From positions 1 through 64,000 of the forward strand of contig NZ_LN831034.1 of the NCBI RefSeq assembly GCF_002055535.1: 64,000 bases of DNA, in the 5' to 3' direction. The DNA comes from Streptococcus pyogenes. Its GTDB lineage: Bacteria > Bacillota > Bacilli > Lactobacillales > Streptococcaceae. The notes beneath the pieces are model-generated. The model had not been told where the DNA came from, ran no database searches, and worked only from the letters and a program-made list of their open reading frames with translations. The first letter of the stretch is position 1; every line of letters begins with the position of its first letter. The position numbers and the translations under genes were made by a program. Positions 55,367 through 64,000 of this stretch are shown one piece after another.

Positions 55367-55804
55367 ATGAAAAAAGTATGTTTTGTCTGTCTGGGTAATA
55401 TTTGTCGAAGCCCCATGGCTGAGTTTGTAATGAAGTCAATAGTATCAAGTGATGTTATGATGATAGAAAGTCGTGCTACTTCTGATTGGGAGCATGGAAA
55501 CCCTATTCACTCAGGTACACAGTCCATATTAAAAACTTACCAAATTAATTATGATATAACTAAATGCTCCAAGCAGATAACTATAACTGATTTTAACACC
55601 TTTGACTATATTATTGGTATGGATAGCGATAATGTGAAAAATCTCAAAGAGATGTCGCAACATCAATGGGACTCTAAAATCTACCTGTTTAGAGAAGGGG
55701 GTGTTCCTGATCCTTGGTACACTAACGATTTTGAAGAAACCTACCAATTAGTTAGAAAAGGATGCCAGGATTGGCTTTCTCGTTTAATGAGTAAAGAGTA
55801 TTGA
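55367..55804 (+). CDS. Low-molecular-weight protein tyrosine phosphatase
   Basis: A 145-residue LMW-PTP. The P-loop C-x5-R-S is CLGNICRS with catalytic Cys8 and Arg14, and the general acid lies in VPDPWYTNDFEETYQLV. In S. pyogenes such an enzyme (SP-PTP) counteracts the Ser/Thr kinase Stk and affects virulence regulators. It is the first gene of a unit with the MORN protein 22 bp downstream and an OatA-like acyltransferase. No tyrosine kinase or capsule genes adjoin, so it is not the Wzb type by context. Confidence 0.93.
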   Translation: MKKVCFVCLGNICRSPMAEFVMKSIVSSDVMMIESRATSDWEHGNPIHSGTQSILKTYQINYDITKCSKQITITDFNTFDYIIGMDSDNVKNLKEMSQHQWDSKIYLFREGGVPDPWYTNDFEETYQLVRKGCQDWLSRLMSKEY

Positions 55805-55826
55805 TATTAGAAGTTGAGTAAAAGAA

Positions 55827-56228
55827 ATGATAGATATGCAAGATATAGTAAAAAAATGGAGTATTACACGGGCGAAGTTGGAAATTGTCTCGGTGATTGT
55901 CATATTGGTTTGTGCAATTTCTGTTTTTAGCGTAAGAATTTCGAATAAGACAAGTTTGACCTATGATAAAGGGCGTATGCACTATACTGGTTACGTGATT
56001 AACCATAAAATGAATGGAGAAGGGAAGCTTGTCTACCCCAACGGTGATATCTATGAGGGTACTTTTAAGGATGGCCTATTTGAAGGAAAAGGAACTTTTA
56101 CTGCTAAGACGGGCTGGTTATATAACGGGGAGTTTCATAAAGGACAAGCAAATGGCAAAGGTGTGTTAAAAGCAAAGAATAATAAAGTCTATAAAGGGAT
56201 TTTTAAACAGGGGATATTTCAAAAATGA
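55827..56228 (+). CDS. Membrane-anchored MORN-repeat protein
   Basis: A 133-residue protein with a short cytoplasmic N-terminus, one membrane helix at about residues 18-38 (EIVSVIVILVCAISVFSV), and at least three MORN repeats from about residue 53 (YTGYVINHKMNGEGKL, YEGTFKDGLFEGKGTF, YNGEFHKGQANGKGVL) with a partial fourth. The repeats would lie outside the membrane. It overlaps the acyltransferase start by 4 bp (ATGA), pointing to coupled translation and perhaps a joint role at the cell surface. No function is known for it. Confidence 0.85.
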   Translation: MIDMQDIVKKWSITRAKLEIVSVIVILVCAISVFSVRISNKTSLTYDKGRMHYTGYVINHKMNGEGKLVYPNGDIYEGTFKDGLFEGKGTFTAKTGWLYNGEFHKGQANGKGVLKAKNNKVYKGIFKQGIFQK

Positions 56229-58000
56229 GAATAAAATGGTTTTCGTTTGTTAGGGTAACAGGACTTTTACTGGTTTTACTCTACCACTTTTTTAAAAATG
56301 TATTTCCAGGAGGTTTTATTGGTGTTGACATTTTCTTCACCTTTTCAGGATATCTAATCACAGCCCTCTTGATTGATGAATACACAAAAAAAGAGTCTAT
56401 CGATATTATCGGTTTTTTAAAAAGACGCTTTTATCGAATTGTTCCTCCTTTGGTGTTAATGATTTTATTGACCATTCCTTTTACGTTTTTAATTAAGAAG
56501 GATTTCATTGCTAATATAGGAAGTCAGATTACAGCTGTTTTAGGATTTACCACTAATATTTATGAAATATTGACGGGAAGTAGTTATGAAAGCCAATTTA
56601 TTCCACATCTCTTTGTTCATACGTGGAGCTTAGCTATTGAAGTTCATTTTTACTTGTTTTGGGGTGTATTTGTTTGGTTATTAGCTAGACGCAAGGAGAC
56701 TCAGAAACAACTGAGAGGACTACTGTTTTTGATTTCTTTGGGAATATTTGCTATTAGTTTCTTGAGCATGTTTATAAGATCTTTTATGACCTCAAATTTT
56801 TCCCTGATTTATTTTTCGAGTCTTTCTCACAGTTTTCCCTTCTTTTTAGGGGCGATGTTTGCCACGATAACAGGTATTAACGAGACTACTGTTCGATTTC
56901 AAAAAAATGTACGTTTATGGCCGCGCCAGTATGTCCTTGCTGCTATGATTGGAGCATTTACACTTTTGCTTGTGCTAACGGTCACATTGGATTTTAACCA
57001 TATCACGACCTATCTATTTGGCTTTGCTTTGGCTAGCTTATTCGCATCAATTATGATTTATGCAGCGCGTGTTCTTCATGAGCAAACACCAGATGTACAA
57101 GAGCCTAAAGCTATCACTTATATAGCTGATATTAGCTATGGGATTTACCTCTTCCATTGGCCATTTTACATTATTTTTAGCCAATTAATGTCTCATATTT
57201 TGGCAGTTATTCTAACAGTTTTCTTTTCAATCTTGTTTGCCACTGTGTCTTACTATATTGTGGAACCTTTGGTCCAAGGGAGAAAACCAAACCTGCTTGG
57301 TTTAGAAATTGACTGTTCTCCTTACTATAAGTGGATTGTAGGAGGGTCTCTCGCCTTAGCATTATTAACTTTAGGAACTTGTATGATAGCGCCTAAAGTT
57401 GGTAAGTTTGAGAAACAATTGTTGGTCAGTTCCCTACAACAGGCTCAAAGTAATATGGAGCGGACACATACACTAGCTGCAGGAGACGCTAATGCTTTGA
57501 GTGACGTAGGTATTATTGGTGATTCTGTAGCATTACGCTCTAGTGCAGCATTCTCACAAATTATGCCACAAGCGCAACTGGATGCAGCGGTCAGTCGGAA
57601 TTTTAAAGAAGCTTTCGATTTATTTAATAACCAAATTAAATCTAAGAGTCTATCTAAGACTGTTGTCTTAGCAGTAGGTGTTAACTCGCTTGACAACTAT
57701 TCTCAAGCAGTTCAGTCTTTTATTGAGGCATTGCCAAAAGGTCATCGTTTAGTTTTGGTTTCTCCATATAATGCCAAAAATGCCAGTCAGGTTGCAGAAG
57801 CTAGAGACTATGGTCTTAAATTGTCCAAAAAATACAAGTATGTCACTATTGCAGACTGGTATAAAGTTGCTGTTGAACATCCAGATATTTGGTATGGCAG
57901 TGATGGTGTTCATTATAGTGAAGATAGTCAAGGAGCAGAACTATATGTCTCCACAATCCAGACTGCTGTTGAGAAGTCAGCTAAAAAACCAGCTAAATAA
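56225..58000 (+). CDS. OatA-like O-acyltransferase (acyltransferase-3 plus SGNH)
   Basis: A 591-residue integral membrane enzyme. Residues 1 to about 385 form the acyltransferase-3 domain with roughly ten helices, including the RVTGLLLVLLYH active-site histidine region and FFTFSGYLI. The C-terminal extracellular SGNH domain has the nucleophile Ser434 in IGDSVAL and Asp560/His563 in SDGVHYS. This architecture is that of OatA, which O-acetylates peptidoglycan MurNAc and gives lysozyme resistance. The substrate is inferred, as related enzymes modify other polymers. It is coupled to the MORN gene, and a terminator follows. Confidence 0.9.
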   Translation: MRIKWFSFVRVTGLLLVLLYHFFKNVFPGGFIGVDIFFTFSGYLITALLIDEYTKKESIDIIGFLKRRFYRIVPPLVLMILLTIPFTFLIKKDFIANIGSQITAVLGFTTNIYEILTGSSYESQFIPHLFVHTWSLAIEVHFYLFWGVFVWLLARRKETQKQLRGLLFLISLGIFAISFLSMFIRSFMTSNFSLIYFSSLSHSFPFFLGAMFATITGINETTVRFQKNVRLWPRQYVLAAMIGAFTLLLVLTVTLDFNHITTYLFGFALASLFASIMIYAARVLHEQTPDVQEPKAITYIADISYGIYLFHWPFYIIFSQLMSHILAVILTVFFSILFATVSYYIVEPLVQGRKPNLLGLEIDCSPYYKWIVGGSLALALLTLGTCMIAPKVGKFEKQLLVSSLQQAQSNMERTHTLAAGDANALSDVGIIGDSVALRSSAAFSQIMPQAQLDAAVSRNFKEAFDLFNNQIKSKSLSKTVVLAVGVNSLDNYSQAVQSFIEALPKGHRLVLVSPYNAKNASQVAEARDYGLKLSKKYKYVTIADWYKVAVEHPDIWYGSDGVHYSEDSQGAELYVSTIQTAVEKSAKKPAK

Positions 58001-58022
58001 AGTTAAAAAATGTCTAAGAGAT

Positions 58023-58053
58023 AAGTCAGATCCATTGTGCTCTGGCTTTTTCT
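58023..58053 (+). terminator. Terminator after the acyltransferase gene
   Basis: GTCAGA pairs with TCTGGC (one A/G-type wobble) across a 10-nt loop, followed by TTTTTC. Confidence 0.6.
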
Positions 58054-58107
58054 TGTGAACAAATGATGATGGTAAAATAGTAGTACTTTGAGGTTTTTAA
58101 AAGAAAG

Positions 58108-58195
58108 CGGTTTCAGAAATAAAACGGCTTTTTTTAGATATATTTCTGAAAAAAAGTTAATGAAGAATATTGATACCATAGGATTTCAGAAATAA
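58108..58195. promoter_or_regulatory. CodY-type motif cluster upstream of adhE
   Basis: Three TTTCWGAAA cores lie at 58111-58119, 58143-58151 and 58184-58192. They match the centre of the CodY consensus AATTTTCWGAAAATT; the middle site matches 11 of 15 positions. The first two also form an 11-bp inverted repeat that could fold. Confidence 0.45.
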
Positions 58196-58219
58196 TTTGA
58201 AAAAAACTTCACAAATTTA

Positions 58220-58292
58220 TTGTGAAATGATTTACAAAATTTCAAAAAGTGCTATAATAATTTTGTAAACAAAATTGTGAAACTTTTAACAA
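58220..58292 (+). promoter_or_regulatory. adhE promoter with two Rex-type operators
   Basis: TTGTGAAATGATTTACAA (58220-58237) and TTGTGAAACTTTTAACAA (58275-58292) resemble the Rex consensus TTGTGAA-N4-TTCACAA. They flank the promoter TTTACA (58231) - 16 bp - TATAAT (58253-58258). Binding at either would block RNA polymerase when NADH is low. Confidence 0.7.
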
Positions 58293-58308
58293 TATAAAGG
58301 AGTCTCAA

Positions 58309-60951
58309 ATGACTGAAGGACATAATACTGTTGAAACAACCTCTGTTTCTGTGACAATTGATGCTCTTGTTCAAAAAGGTTTAGCTGCTCTTGAAGAGAT
58401 GCGTAAGCTTGACCAAGAACAAGTTGATTATATCGTAGCCAAAGCTTCTGTTGCTGCTTTGGATGCTCACGGTGAACTTGCTAAACATGCTTATGAAGAA
58501 ACAGGTCGCGGTGTCTTTGAAGATAAAGCAACAAAAAATCTATTTGCTTGTGAGCATGTGGTTAATAACATGCGCCATCAAAAAACAGTAGGAATTATTG
58601 AAGAAGATGATGTGACAGGTTTGACATTAATTGCTGAGCCGGTGGGTGTTATCTGTGGGATTACACCAACAACTAACCCAACTTCAACAGCTATCTTTAA
58701 ATCTTTGATTTCGTTAAAAACACGTAATCCAATTATTTTTGCCTTTCACCCATCAGCACAAGAATCATCAGCACATGCCGCTCGTATTGTTCGTGATGCT
58801 GCTATTGCCGCTGGTGCTCCTGAAAATTGTGTGCAGTGGGTTGAAACACCATCACTTGAAGCAACAAATGCTTTGATGAATCATGACGGCATTGCCACTA
58901 TCCTTGCGACAGGTGGAAATGCGATGGTTAAAGCGGCATACTCATGTGGGAAACCTGCCCTTGGGGTAGGTGCTGGTAACGTTCCAGCTTATGTTGAAAA
59001 ATCAGCTAATATCCGTCAAGCCGCTCATGATATTGTGATGTCTAAATCATTTGATAATGGTATGGTCTGTGCCTCTGAACAAGCTGTTATCATCGATAAA
59101 GAAATCTATGACGATTTTGTAGCAGAATTCAAATCTTACCATACTTATTTTGTAAATAAAAAAGAAAAAGCCCTTCTTGAAGAATTCTGTTTTGGTGCCA
59201 AAGCAAATAGCAAAAACTGTGCTGGTGCAAAATTAAATCCAAATATTGTAGGAAAACCAGCTACTTGGATTGCAGAACAAGCTGGATTTACTGTTCCAGA
59301 AGGAACCAATATTCTTGCTGCAGAATGTAAAGAAGTTTCAGAAAATGAGCCTTTAACACGTGAAAAATTATCTCCAGTCATTGCTGTTTTAAAATCTGAA
59401 TCACGTGAAGACGGTGTTGAAAAAGCTCGTCAAATGGTTGAATTTAATGGACTCGGTCACTCAGCTGCCATTCATACAGCAGATGCAGAATTGGCAAAAG
59501 AATTTGGAACTAGAATCCGTGCTATCCGCGTCATCTGGAATTCACCTTCTACATTTGGTGGTATCGGGGATGTTTACAATGCTTTCTTACCATCATTGAC
59601 TCTTGGTTGTGGTTCGTATGGACGTAACGCAGTTGGTGATAACGTTAGTGCTATAAATCTCTTGAACATCAAAAAAGTAGGAAGACGTAGAAATAATATG
59701 CAATGGTTTAAAGTTCCTTCAAAAACATACTTCGAACGTGATTCAATTCAATATTTGCAAAAATGTCGTGACGTTGAACGTGTCATGATTGTTACAGATC
59801 ACGCTATGGTTGAGCTTGGTTTCTTGGATCGTATCATTGAACAACTTGATCTTCGTCGCAATAAAGTTGTTTATCAGATCTTTGCTGAAGTAGAACCAGA
59901 TCCAGACATTACAACTGTTATGAAAGGTACTGAATTAATGCGTACCTTCAAACCAGACACCATTATTGCCCTTGGCGGGGGATCCCCTATGGATGCAGCC
60001 AAAGTTATGTGGCTCTTCTACGAGCAACCAGAAGTTGATTTCCATGACCTCGTTCAAAAATTCATGGATATCCGCAAACGTGCGTTCAAATTCCCAGAAC
60101 TTGGTAAGAAAACAAAATTTGTTGCTATCCCAACAACTTCTGGAACAGGTTCAGAGGTGACACCATTTGCCGTTATCTCTGACAAAGCAAATAATCGTAA
60201 ATATCCAATCGCTGATTACTCATTAACACCAACTGTAGCCATTGTTGACCCAGCTTTGGTATTGACTGTTCCAGGCTTTATTGCTGCTGATACTGGTATG
60301 GACGTTTTGACACACGCAACCGAAGCTTACGTGTCACAAATGGCCAATGACTTTACGGATGGTTTAGCTCTTCAAGCCATTAAAATTGTTTTTGATAATC
60401 TTGAAAAATCAGTTAAAACAGCCGATTTTGAAGCACGTGAAAAGATGCATAATGCGTCAACTATGGCAGGTATGGCTTTCGCCAATGCATTCTTAGGTAT
60501 TTCTCACTCAATGGCGCATAAAATTGGCGCACAATTCCATACCGTACACGGACGTACAAATGCAATTCTTTTGCCGTATGTTATCCGCTATAATGGGACT
60601 CGTCCAGCTAAAACGGCGACATGGCCTAAGTATAATTACTACCGTGCGGATGAAAAATACCAAGACATTGCGAAATTGTTAGGGCTTCCAGCTTCTACAC
60701 CAGAAGAAGCAGTGGAATCTTATGCGAAAGCTGTTTATGATCTGGGTTGCCGAGTTGGTATTCAAATGAACTTCAAAGCTCAAGGTATCGACGAAAACGA
60801 ATGGAAAGAACATTCTCGTGAATTGGCTTACCTTGCTTATGAAGACCAATGTTCACCTGCTAACCCACGTCTTCCAATGGTTGATCACATGCAAGAAATT
60901 ATTGAAGATGCTTACTATGGTTATGCTGAACGTCCAGGACGACGTAAGTGA
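58309..60951 (+). CDS. adhE: Bifunctional acetaldehyde-CoA/alcohol dehydrogenase
   Basis: AdhE reduces acetyl-CoA to acetaldehyde and then ethanol, regenerating two NAD+ in mixed-acid fermentation; it assembles into spirosomes. The 880-residue protein has an N-terminal aldehyde dehydrogenase domain with the catalytic cysteine in [10 protein letters not shown] (about residue 252). A linker ([21 protein letters not shown]) leads to a C-terminal iron-dependent ADH with [24 protein letters not shown] and [20 protein letters not shown] precedes the ATG. Rex-type and CodY-type sites lie upstream. Length is normal. Confidence 0.97.
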   Translation: MTEGHNTVETTSVSVTIDALVQKGLAALEEMRKLDQEQVDYIVAKASVAALDAHGELAKHAYEETGRGVFEDKATKNLFACEHVVNNMRHQKTVGIIEEDDVTGLTLIAEPVGVICGITPTTNPTSTAIFKSLISLKTRNPIIFAFHPSAQESSAHAARIVRDAAIAAGAPENCVQWVETPSLEATNALMNHDGIATILATGGNAMVKAAYSCGKPALGVGAGNVPAYVEKSANIRQAAHDIVMSKSFDNGMVCASEQAVIIDKEIYDDFVAEFKSYHTYFVNKKEKALLEEFCFGAKANSKNCAGAKLNPNIVGKPATWIAEQAGFTVPEGTNILAAECKEVSENEPLTREKLSPVIAVLKSESREDGVEKARQMVEFNGLGHSAAIHTADAELAKEFGTRIRAIRVIWNSPSTFGGIGDVYNAFLPSLTLGCGSYGRNAVGDNVSAINLLNIKKVGRRRNNMQWFKVPSKTYFERDSIQYLQKCRDVERVMIVTDHAMVELGFLDRIIEQLDLRRNKVVYQIFAEVEPDPDITTVMKGTELMRTFKPDTIIALGGGSPMDAAKVMWLFYEQPEVDFHDLVQKFMDIRKRAFKFPELGKKTKFVAIPTTSGTGSEVTPFAVISDKANNRKYPIADYSLTPTVAIVDPALVLTVPGFIAADTGMDVLTHATEAYVSQMANDFTDGLALQAIKIVFDNLEKSVKTADFEAREKMHNASTMAGMAFANAFLGISHSMAHKIGAQFHTVHGRTNAILLPYVIRYNGTRPAKTATWPKYNYYRADEKYQDIAKLLGLPASTPEEAVESYAKAVYDLGCRVGIQMNFKAQGIDENEWKEHSRELAYLAYEDQCSPANPRLPMVDHMQEIIEDAYYGYAERPGRRK

Positions 60952-60971
60952 TTTTTAATGTTGATACCAGG

Positions 60972-61016
60972 AAATGATTTCTTATGATTAAAGTCATAAG
61001 AAATCATTTTATTTTC
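60972..61016 (+). terminator. Terminator after adhE
   Basis: AAATGATTTCTTATGA pairs perfectly with TCATAAGAAATCATTT around TTAAAG, followed by T-rich sequence. Confidence 0.88.
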
Positions 61017-61098
61017 TAAATATATCATTTATATCCAGTGTCAGAAAATGTAGTTAAGTATTTTGCAGATAGGCAAACAGCTATAAGATTAACCAGTT

Positions 61099-61113
61099 AA
61101 GTTTCAGAAACTT
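61099..61113. promoter_or_regulatory. CodY-type box upstream of adhA
   Basis: AAGTTTCAGAAACTT matches AATTTTCWGAAAATT at 13 of 15 positions and is a perfect palindrome apart from the central base. It lies just upstream of the -35. Confidence 0.55.
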
Positions 61114-61125
61114 TTCAGGTTTCTA

Positions 61126-61154
61126 TTGACTTTCATTGTGAAAAGATGTACAAT
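61126..61154 (+). promoter_or_regulatory. adhA promoter overlapped by a Rex-type operator
   Basis: TTGACT (61126-61131) and TACAAT (61149-61154) are 17 bp apart. TTGTGAAAAGATGTACAA (61136-61153) covers the spacer and the -10. Confidence 0.68.
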
Positions 61155-61202
61155 TTATTTGTAACCGATTACAAAAAAGTCATTATTAGATGGAGGACTG
61201 AT

Positions 61203-62219
61203 ATGAAAGCCGTAGTTGTTAATCAAGCTAGTACAGGTGTCGAAGTTGTTGAGCATGATCTTCCAAATATTGGTCATGGTGAAGCGCTTGTTAAAGTAGA
61301 ATACTGTGGCGTTTGTCATACTGATTTACACGTTGCACATGGCGATTTTGGTCAGGTACCAGGACGTATTTTGGGGCACGAAGGTATTGGTATAGTAGAA
61401 GAAATTGGAGAAGGCGTAACATCCTTAAAGGTTGGTGATCGTGTCTCTATTGCATGGTTCTTTGAAGGATGTGGTCATTGCGAATACTGTACTACAGGAC
61501 GTGAGACACTTTGTCGTAGTGTTAAAAATGCTGGATACAGTGTTGATGGAGGAATGAGTGAATATGCAGTAGTAACAGCTGATTATGCAGTTAAAGTTCC
61601 AGAAGGTTTAGACCCGGCTCAAGCTTCTTCCATTACTTGTGCTGGTGTAACAACTTATAAAGCTATTAAAGAGGCAGGTGCTGCTCCAGGCCAATGGATT
61701 GTTATCTTTGGGGCTGGTGGCCTTGGAAATCTGGCTGTTCAATACGCTAAAAAAGTCTTTAATGCACATGTTGTCGCAGTGGACATTAATAATGATAAAC
61801 TTGAGTTAGCTAAAGAAGTTGGCGCAGATATTTTAGTTAACGGCAAAGAAATTGAAGATGTTCCAGGCTATATTCAAGAAAAAACCGGTGGAGCACATGG
61901 TGTTGTGGTAACGGCTGTTTCTAAAGTTGCTTTTAACCAAGCAATTGATAGTGTCCGTGCCGGTGGAACAGTTGTAGCCGTAGGTCTTCCATCAGAATAC
62001 ATGGAACTGTCTATCGTAAAAACTGTTTTAGATGGTATCAAAGTGGTCGGATCACTTGTAGGGACACGTAAAGACTTGGAAGAAGCCTTTGCCTTTGGTG
62101 CAGAAGGTCTGGTTGCTCCGGTTGTCGAAAAAGTTCCAGTTGACACTGCTCCAGAAGTCTTTGATGAAATGGAACGTGGTTTAATCCAAGGGCGCAAGGT
62201 CTTAGATTTCATCAGCTAA
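61203..62219 (+). CDS. adhA: Zinc-dependent alcohol dehydrogenase, AdhP type
   Basis: A 338-residue medium-chain zinc ADH that interconverts acetaldehyde and ethanol with NAD(H). Catalytic zinc ligands appear in CGVCHTD and GHEGIG; structural zinc ligands in [15 protein letters not shown]; and the NAD-binding loop in [10 protein letters not shown]. The ATG at 61203 has GGAGG upstream. An in-frame ATG at 61146 lies within the promoter and was rejected. With adhE it forms a redox-balancing pair, and both carry Rex-type and CodY-type sites. Confidence 0.95.
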   Translation: MKAVVVNQASTGVEVVEHDLPNIGHGEALVKVEYCGVCHTDLHVAHGDFGQVPGRILGHEGIGIVEEIGEGVTSLKVGDRVSIAWFFEGCGHCEYCTTGRETLCRSVKNAGYSVDGGMSEYAVVTADYAVKVPEGLDPAQASSITCAGVTTYKAIKEAGAAPGQWIVIFGAGGLGNLAVQYAKKVFNAHVVAVDINNDKLELAKEVGADILVNGKEIEDVPGYIQEKTGGAHGVVVTAVSKVAFNQAIDSVRAGGTVVAVGLPSEYMELSIVKTVLDGIKVVGSLVGTRKDLEEAFAFGAEGLVAPVVEKVPVDTAPEVFDEMERGLIQGRKVLDFIS

Positions 62220-62276
62220 ACATACAAATGTATTAAATATGAGATAAGCCTAAGTTGCTTAAACTTGATTCCAAAT

Positions 62277-62329
62277 AAAATAGCACTCTCGAGTATCAGA
62301 AAACATTTTTGACTCGAGAGTGCTATTTT
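62277..62329. terminator. Long terminator hairpin after adhA
   Basis: AAAATAGCACTCTCGAGT pairs perfectly over 18 bp with its complement across a 17-nt loop, ending in TTTT. It is symmetrical and may act on both strands. Confidence 0.88.
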
Positions 62330-62430
62330 GATACATTGAAAGTTGCTAAATGAAGAATATATTATATAATAGAAAAAATTCGTTTGGAGTCCTTTTGTTC
62401 TTCATCTTCTTAGTTATAAACGTTAGGTAA

Positions 62431-62508
62431 ATGTTAAGGATTGGCATGTGGTCAATTGTTACTGTAACACTAAGTGTCGTGTATCTTGGGACTCTGCTAT
62501 TAAGATAG
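62431..62508 (+). CDS. Candidate 25-residue membrane peptide
   Basis: ATG 62431 opens MLRIGMWSIVTVTLSVVYLG and ends at TAG 62506-62508, a positively flanked hydrophobic helix. A TATAAT (62365-62370) lies 61 bp upstream, but the ribosome site (GTTAGGTAA) is weak. The rest of 62330-62606 shows no gene. It may be chance. Confidence 0.22.
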   Translation: MLRIGMWSIVTVTLSVVYLGTLLLR

Positions 62509-62606
62509 ACTTTATGAATTCATTAATGGACCAAAATAACTGAATGAGTCCAGTGACTGTGTTTGAAAAAATCGTTTGATCAAGAATTTTTTATTAGGGG
62601 ACATAA

Positions 62607-63899
62607 ATGATATATAATAATAGAAGAAAAATTTTCTCTTTAGCTCTGCCTTCTATGATAGAAAATATTTTACAGATGTTAATGGGAATGGTTGATAATT
62701 ACCTGGTGGCTCAAATTGGACTTGTAGCAGTCTCTGGTGTCTCCATAGCTAACAACATTATCAGTATTTATCAGTCCCTCTTTATCGCGCTGGGAGCTGC
62801 TGTATCTAGTCTGATTGCTCGAAGTATTGGAGAAAATAATCAGAACAAACAATTAAACTATATGGCAGGTGTCTTGCAAGTAACACTCCTCCTTTCGGTC
62901 GGCTTAGGGTTGTTATCAGTTGCTGGACATCATCAGGTGTTAGAATGGCTAGGAGCTGAAGCTTCTGTAACATTGGTTGGAGGGCAATATCTATCCATTG
63001 TCGGCGGTATGATTGTTAGTCTAGGACTTTTAACTAGCTTAGGAGCTATTGTTCGAGCTCAAGGGTATCCTAAGATTCCTATGCAAGTGAGCTTATTAAT
63101 AAACGTACTCAATGCCATTTTTTCTGCCTTGTCTATCTATGTATGGGGATTTGGTCTTCTTGGTGTTGCTTGGGCGACGGTTTTATCTCGTTTAGTGGGT
63201 GTGTTTTTACTTTGTCAGTTTATTCCTATTAAACAGGTTGCGAAACGATTGATGAGACCTTTGGACAAAATTATTTTTGATTTATCACTACCTGCTGCTG
63301 GTGAACGTTTGATGATGAGAGCAGGAGATGTCCTAATTATTGGCATTGTTGTTCGCTTTGGGACAACGGCCTTGGCAGGTAATGCTATTGGAGAAACCTT
63401 GACTCAGTTTAATTACATGCCTGGCTTAGCCATGGCAACGGCAACAATTATTCTAGTGGCTAGGCAACTGGGGGGCGGTAAGGTGACTGAGATAAGGTAT
63501 ATTATTAGAGAAGCTTTTATTTTATCCACCCTCATGATGCTGGTTATGGGAGCCTTGACCTATCTGCTAGGTCCTAGTCTCTTGCCGCTATTTACACAGA
63601 ATACTGATGCTCAAAGGTCTGCCATGATTGTTTTACTTTTTTCTTTACTAGGAGCTCCCGCAACGGCAGGCACTTTAGTTTATACAGCCGTCTGGCAGGG
63701 TTTGGGAAAAGCAAAGCTTCCTTTCTATGCAACAACCATAGGAATGTGGGTGATTCGCATTGGCCTTGGTTATGTGATTGGTGTGGTTTGGCAATATGGA
63801 CTCATAGGGGTCTGGATGGCGACAGTGTTAGATAATACCAGTCGGTGGTTTATTCTCTCTAAACACTTTAAAAAGTACCAAGAAATTACCTTTCATTAG
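62607..63899 (+). CDS. MATE-family multidrug efflux transporter
   Basis: A 430-residue, twelve-helix transporter of the MATE family. Two homologous six-helix halves are visible. The N-terminal half starts with IFSLALPSMIENILQMLMGMVDNYLVAQIG, the family opening with the conserved MVD, and the second with FDLSLPAAGERLMMRAGDVLIIGIVVRFG. MATE proteins export cationic compounds using sodium or proton gradients. Substrate cannot be told. AGGGGACAT precedes the ATG. It stands alone between the adhA terminator and its own terminator, which overlaps its stop codon. Confidence 0.92.
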   Translation: MIYNNRRKIFSLALPSMIENILQMLMGMVDNYLVAQIGLVAVSGVSIANNIISIYQSLFIALGAAVSSLIARSIGENNQNKQLNYMAGVLQVTLLLSVGLGLLSVAGHHQVLEWLGAEASVTLVGGQYLSIVGGMIVSLGLLTSLGAIVRAQGYPKIPMQVSLLINVLNAIFSALSIYVWGFGLLGVAWATVLSRLVGVFLLCQFIPIKQVAKRLMRPLDKIIFDLSLPAAGERLMMRAGDVLIIGIVVRFGTTALAGNAIGETLTQFNYMPGLAMATATIILVARQLGGGKVTEIRYIIREAFILSTLMMLVMGALTYLLGPSLLPLFTQNTDAQRSAMIVLLFSLLGAPATAGTLVYTAVWQGLGKAKLPFYATTIGMWVIRIGLGYVIGVVWQYGLIGVWMATVLDNTSRWFILSKHFKKYQEITFH

Positions 63900-63916
63900 G
63901 AAGGTAGTTTTTTTTT
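63886..63916 (+). terminator. Terminator overlapping the MATE gene stop
   Basis: ACCTTTC pairs with GGAAGGT around ATTA, which contains part of the stop codon, followed by a nine-T run. The remaining 84 bp to the window end show TTGCAA and TATATT elements with poor (20 bp) spacing and a GCTGTA/TACAGC hairpin, probably the leader of the next operon. Confidence 0.8.
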
Positions 63917-64000
63917 GAAAAAAATGCCTAAAAAGCTTGCAATGACTAAATGATTCTGTTATTATATTGTGGTGCTGTAAAAATACAGCTTTAGCAATGA

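Overview
The window is the origin-proximal 64 kb of a low-GC streptococcal chromosome, numbered from the dnaA start codon. Gene order (dnaA-dnaN-ychF-pth-mfd-rqcP-divIC-tilS-hpt-ftsH, rrn, pcsB/sibA-prs, pur genes, ruvB, adhE) and protein sequences fit the pyogenic group. A ComS pheromone precursor ending in SAVDWWRL, which I recall as the M1-type competence pheromone, points to Streptococcus pyogenes. The species call is an inference from recalled sequence; no search was run. Nearly all genes lie on the + strand, co-directional with replication. The exceptions are one secreted CHAP enzyme and a decayed ISL3-type transposase.

Layout. 1-14.6 kb: replication initiation, ribosome rescue and quality control, transcription-repair coupling, division, tRNA-Ile2 modification, purine salvage and membrane proteolysis. 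14.9-16.3 kb: amino acid permease. 16.6-29.5 kb: two 6.0-kb rRNA-tRNA units in direct tandem (16S-Ala-23S-5S-9 tRNAs each) plus eight more tRNAs. Promoters are visible only before the first unit and a terminator only after the last tRNA. 29.5-30.9 kb: decayed DNA with an ISL3 transposase remnant. 30.9-35.6 kb: PcsB/SibA, prs, recO, plsX, acpP. 35.7-53 kb: de novo purine genes (purC-L-F-M-N-H, then D-E-K-B), interrupted by a convergent secreted murein hydrolase and by an AIPR-family phage-defence-type gene. 53-54.2 kb: ComR/ComS competence switch. 54.2-58 kb: ruvB, a low-molecular-weight tyrosine phosphatase, a MORN-repeat membrane protein and an OatA-like acyltransferase. 58.3-62.2 kb: adhE and adhA with Rex-type and CodY-type operator candidates. 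62.6-63.9 kb: MATE transporter.

How parts connect. tilS sits upstream of a tRNA cluster that holds its substrate, tRNA-Ile2(CAT). prs supplies PRPP to the purine pathway, and purC and purD have PurBox-like sequences. ComRS is the early competence switch, and the CHAP hydrolase at 45.5-46.6 kb has a near-consensus SigX (CIN) box at the right place for a competence-induced fratricin. Thus the signal gene and a probable late effector lie about 8 kb apart.

Most notable observations: (1) a recurring structured element in at least four pur intergenic regions, in front of start codons that lack a nearby Shine-Dalgarno; (2) comS, a 31-codon gene easily missed; (3) the CIN-box candidate before the CHAP/SH3 hydrolase; (4) a second rRNA unit with no promoter of its own; (5) an AIPR gene between purK and purB; (6) ruvB apparently transcribed as a leaderless mRNA; (7) alternating codon usage across the pur region, suggesting recombination mosaicism.
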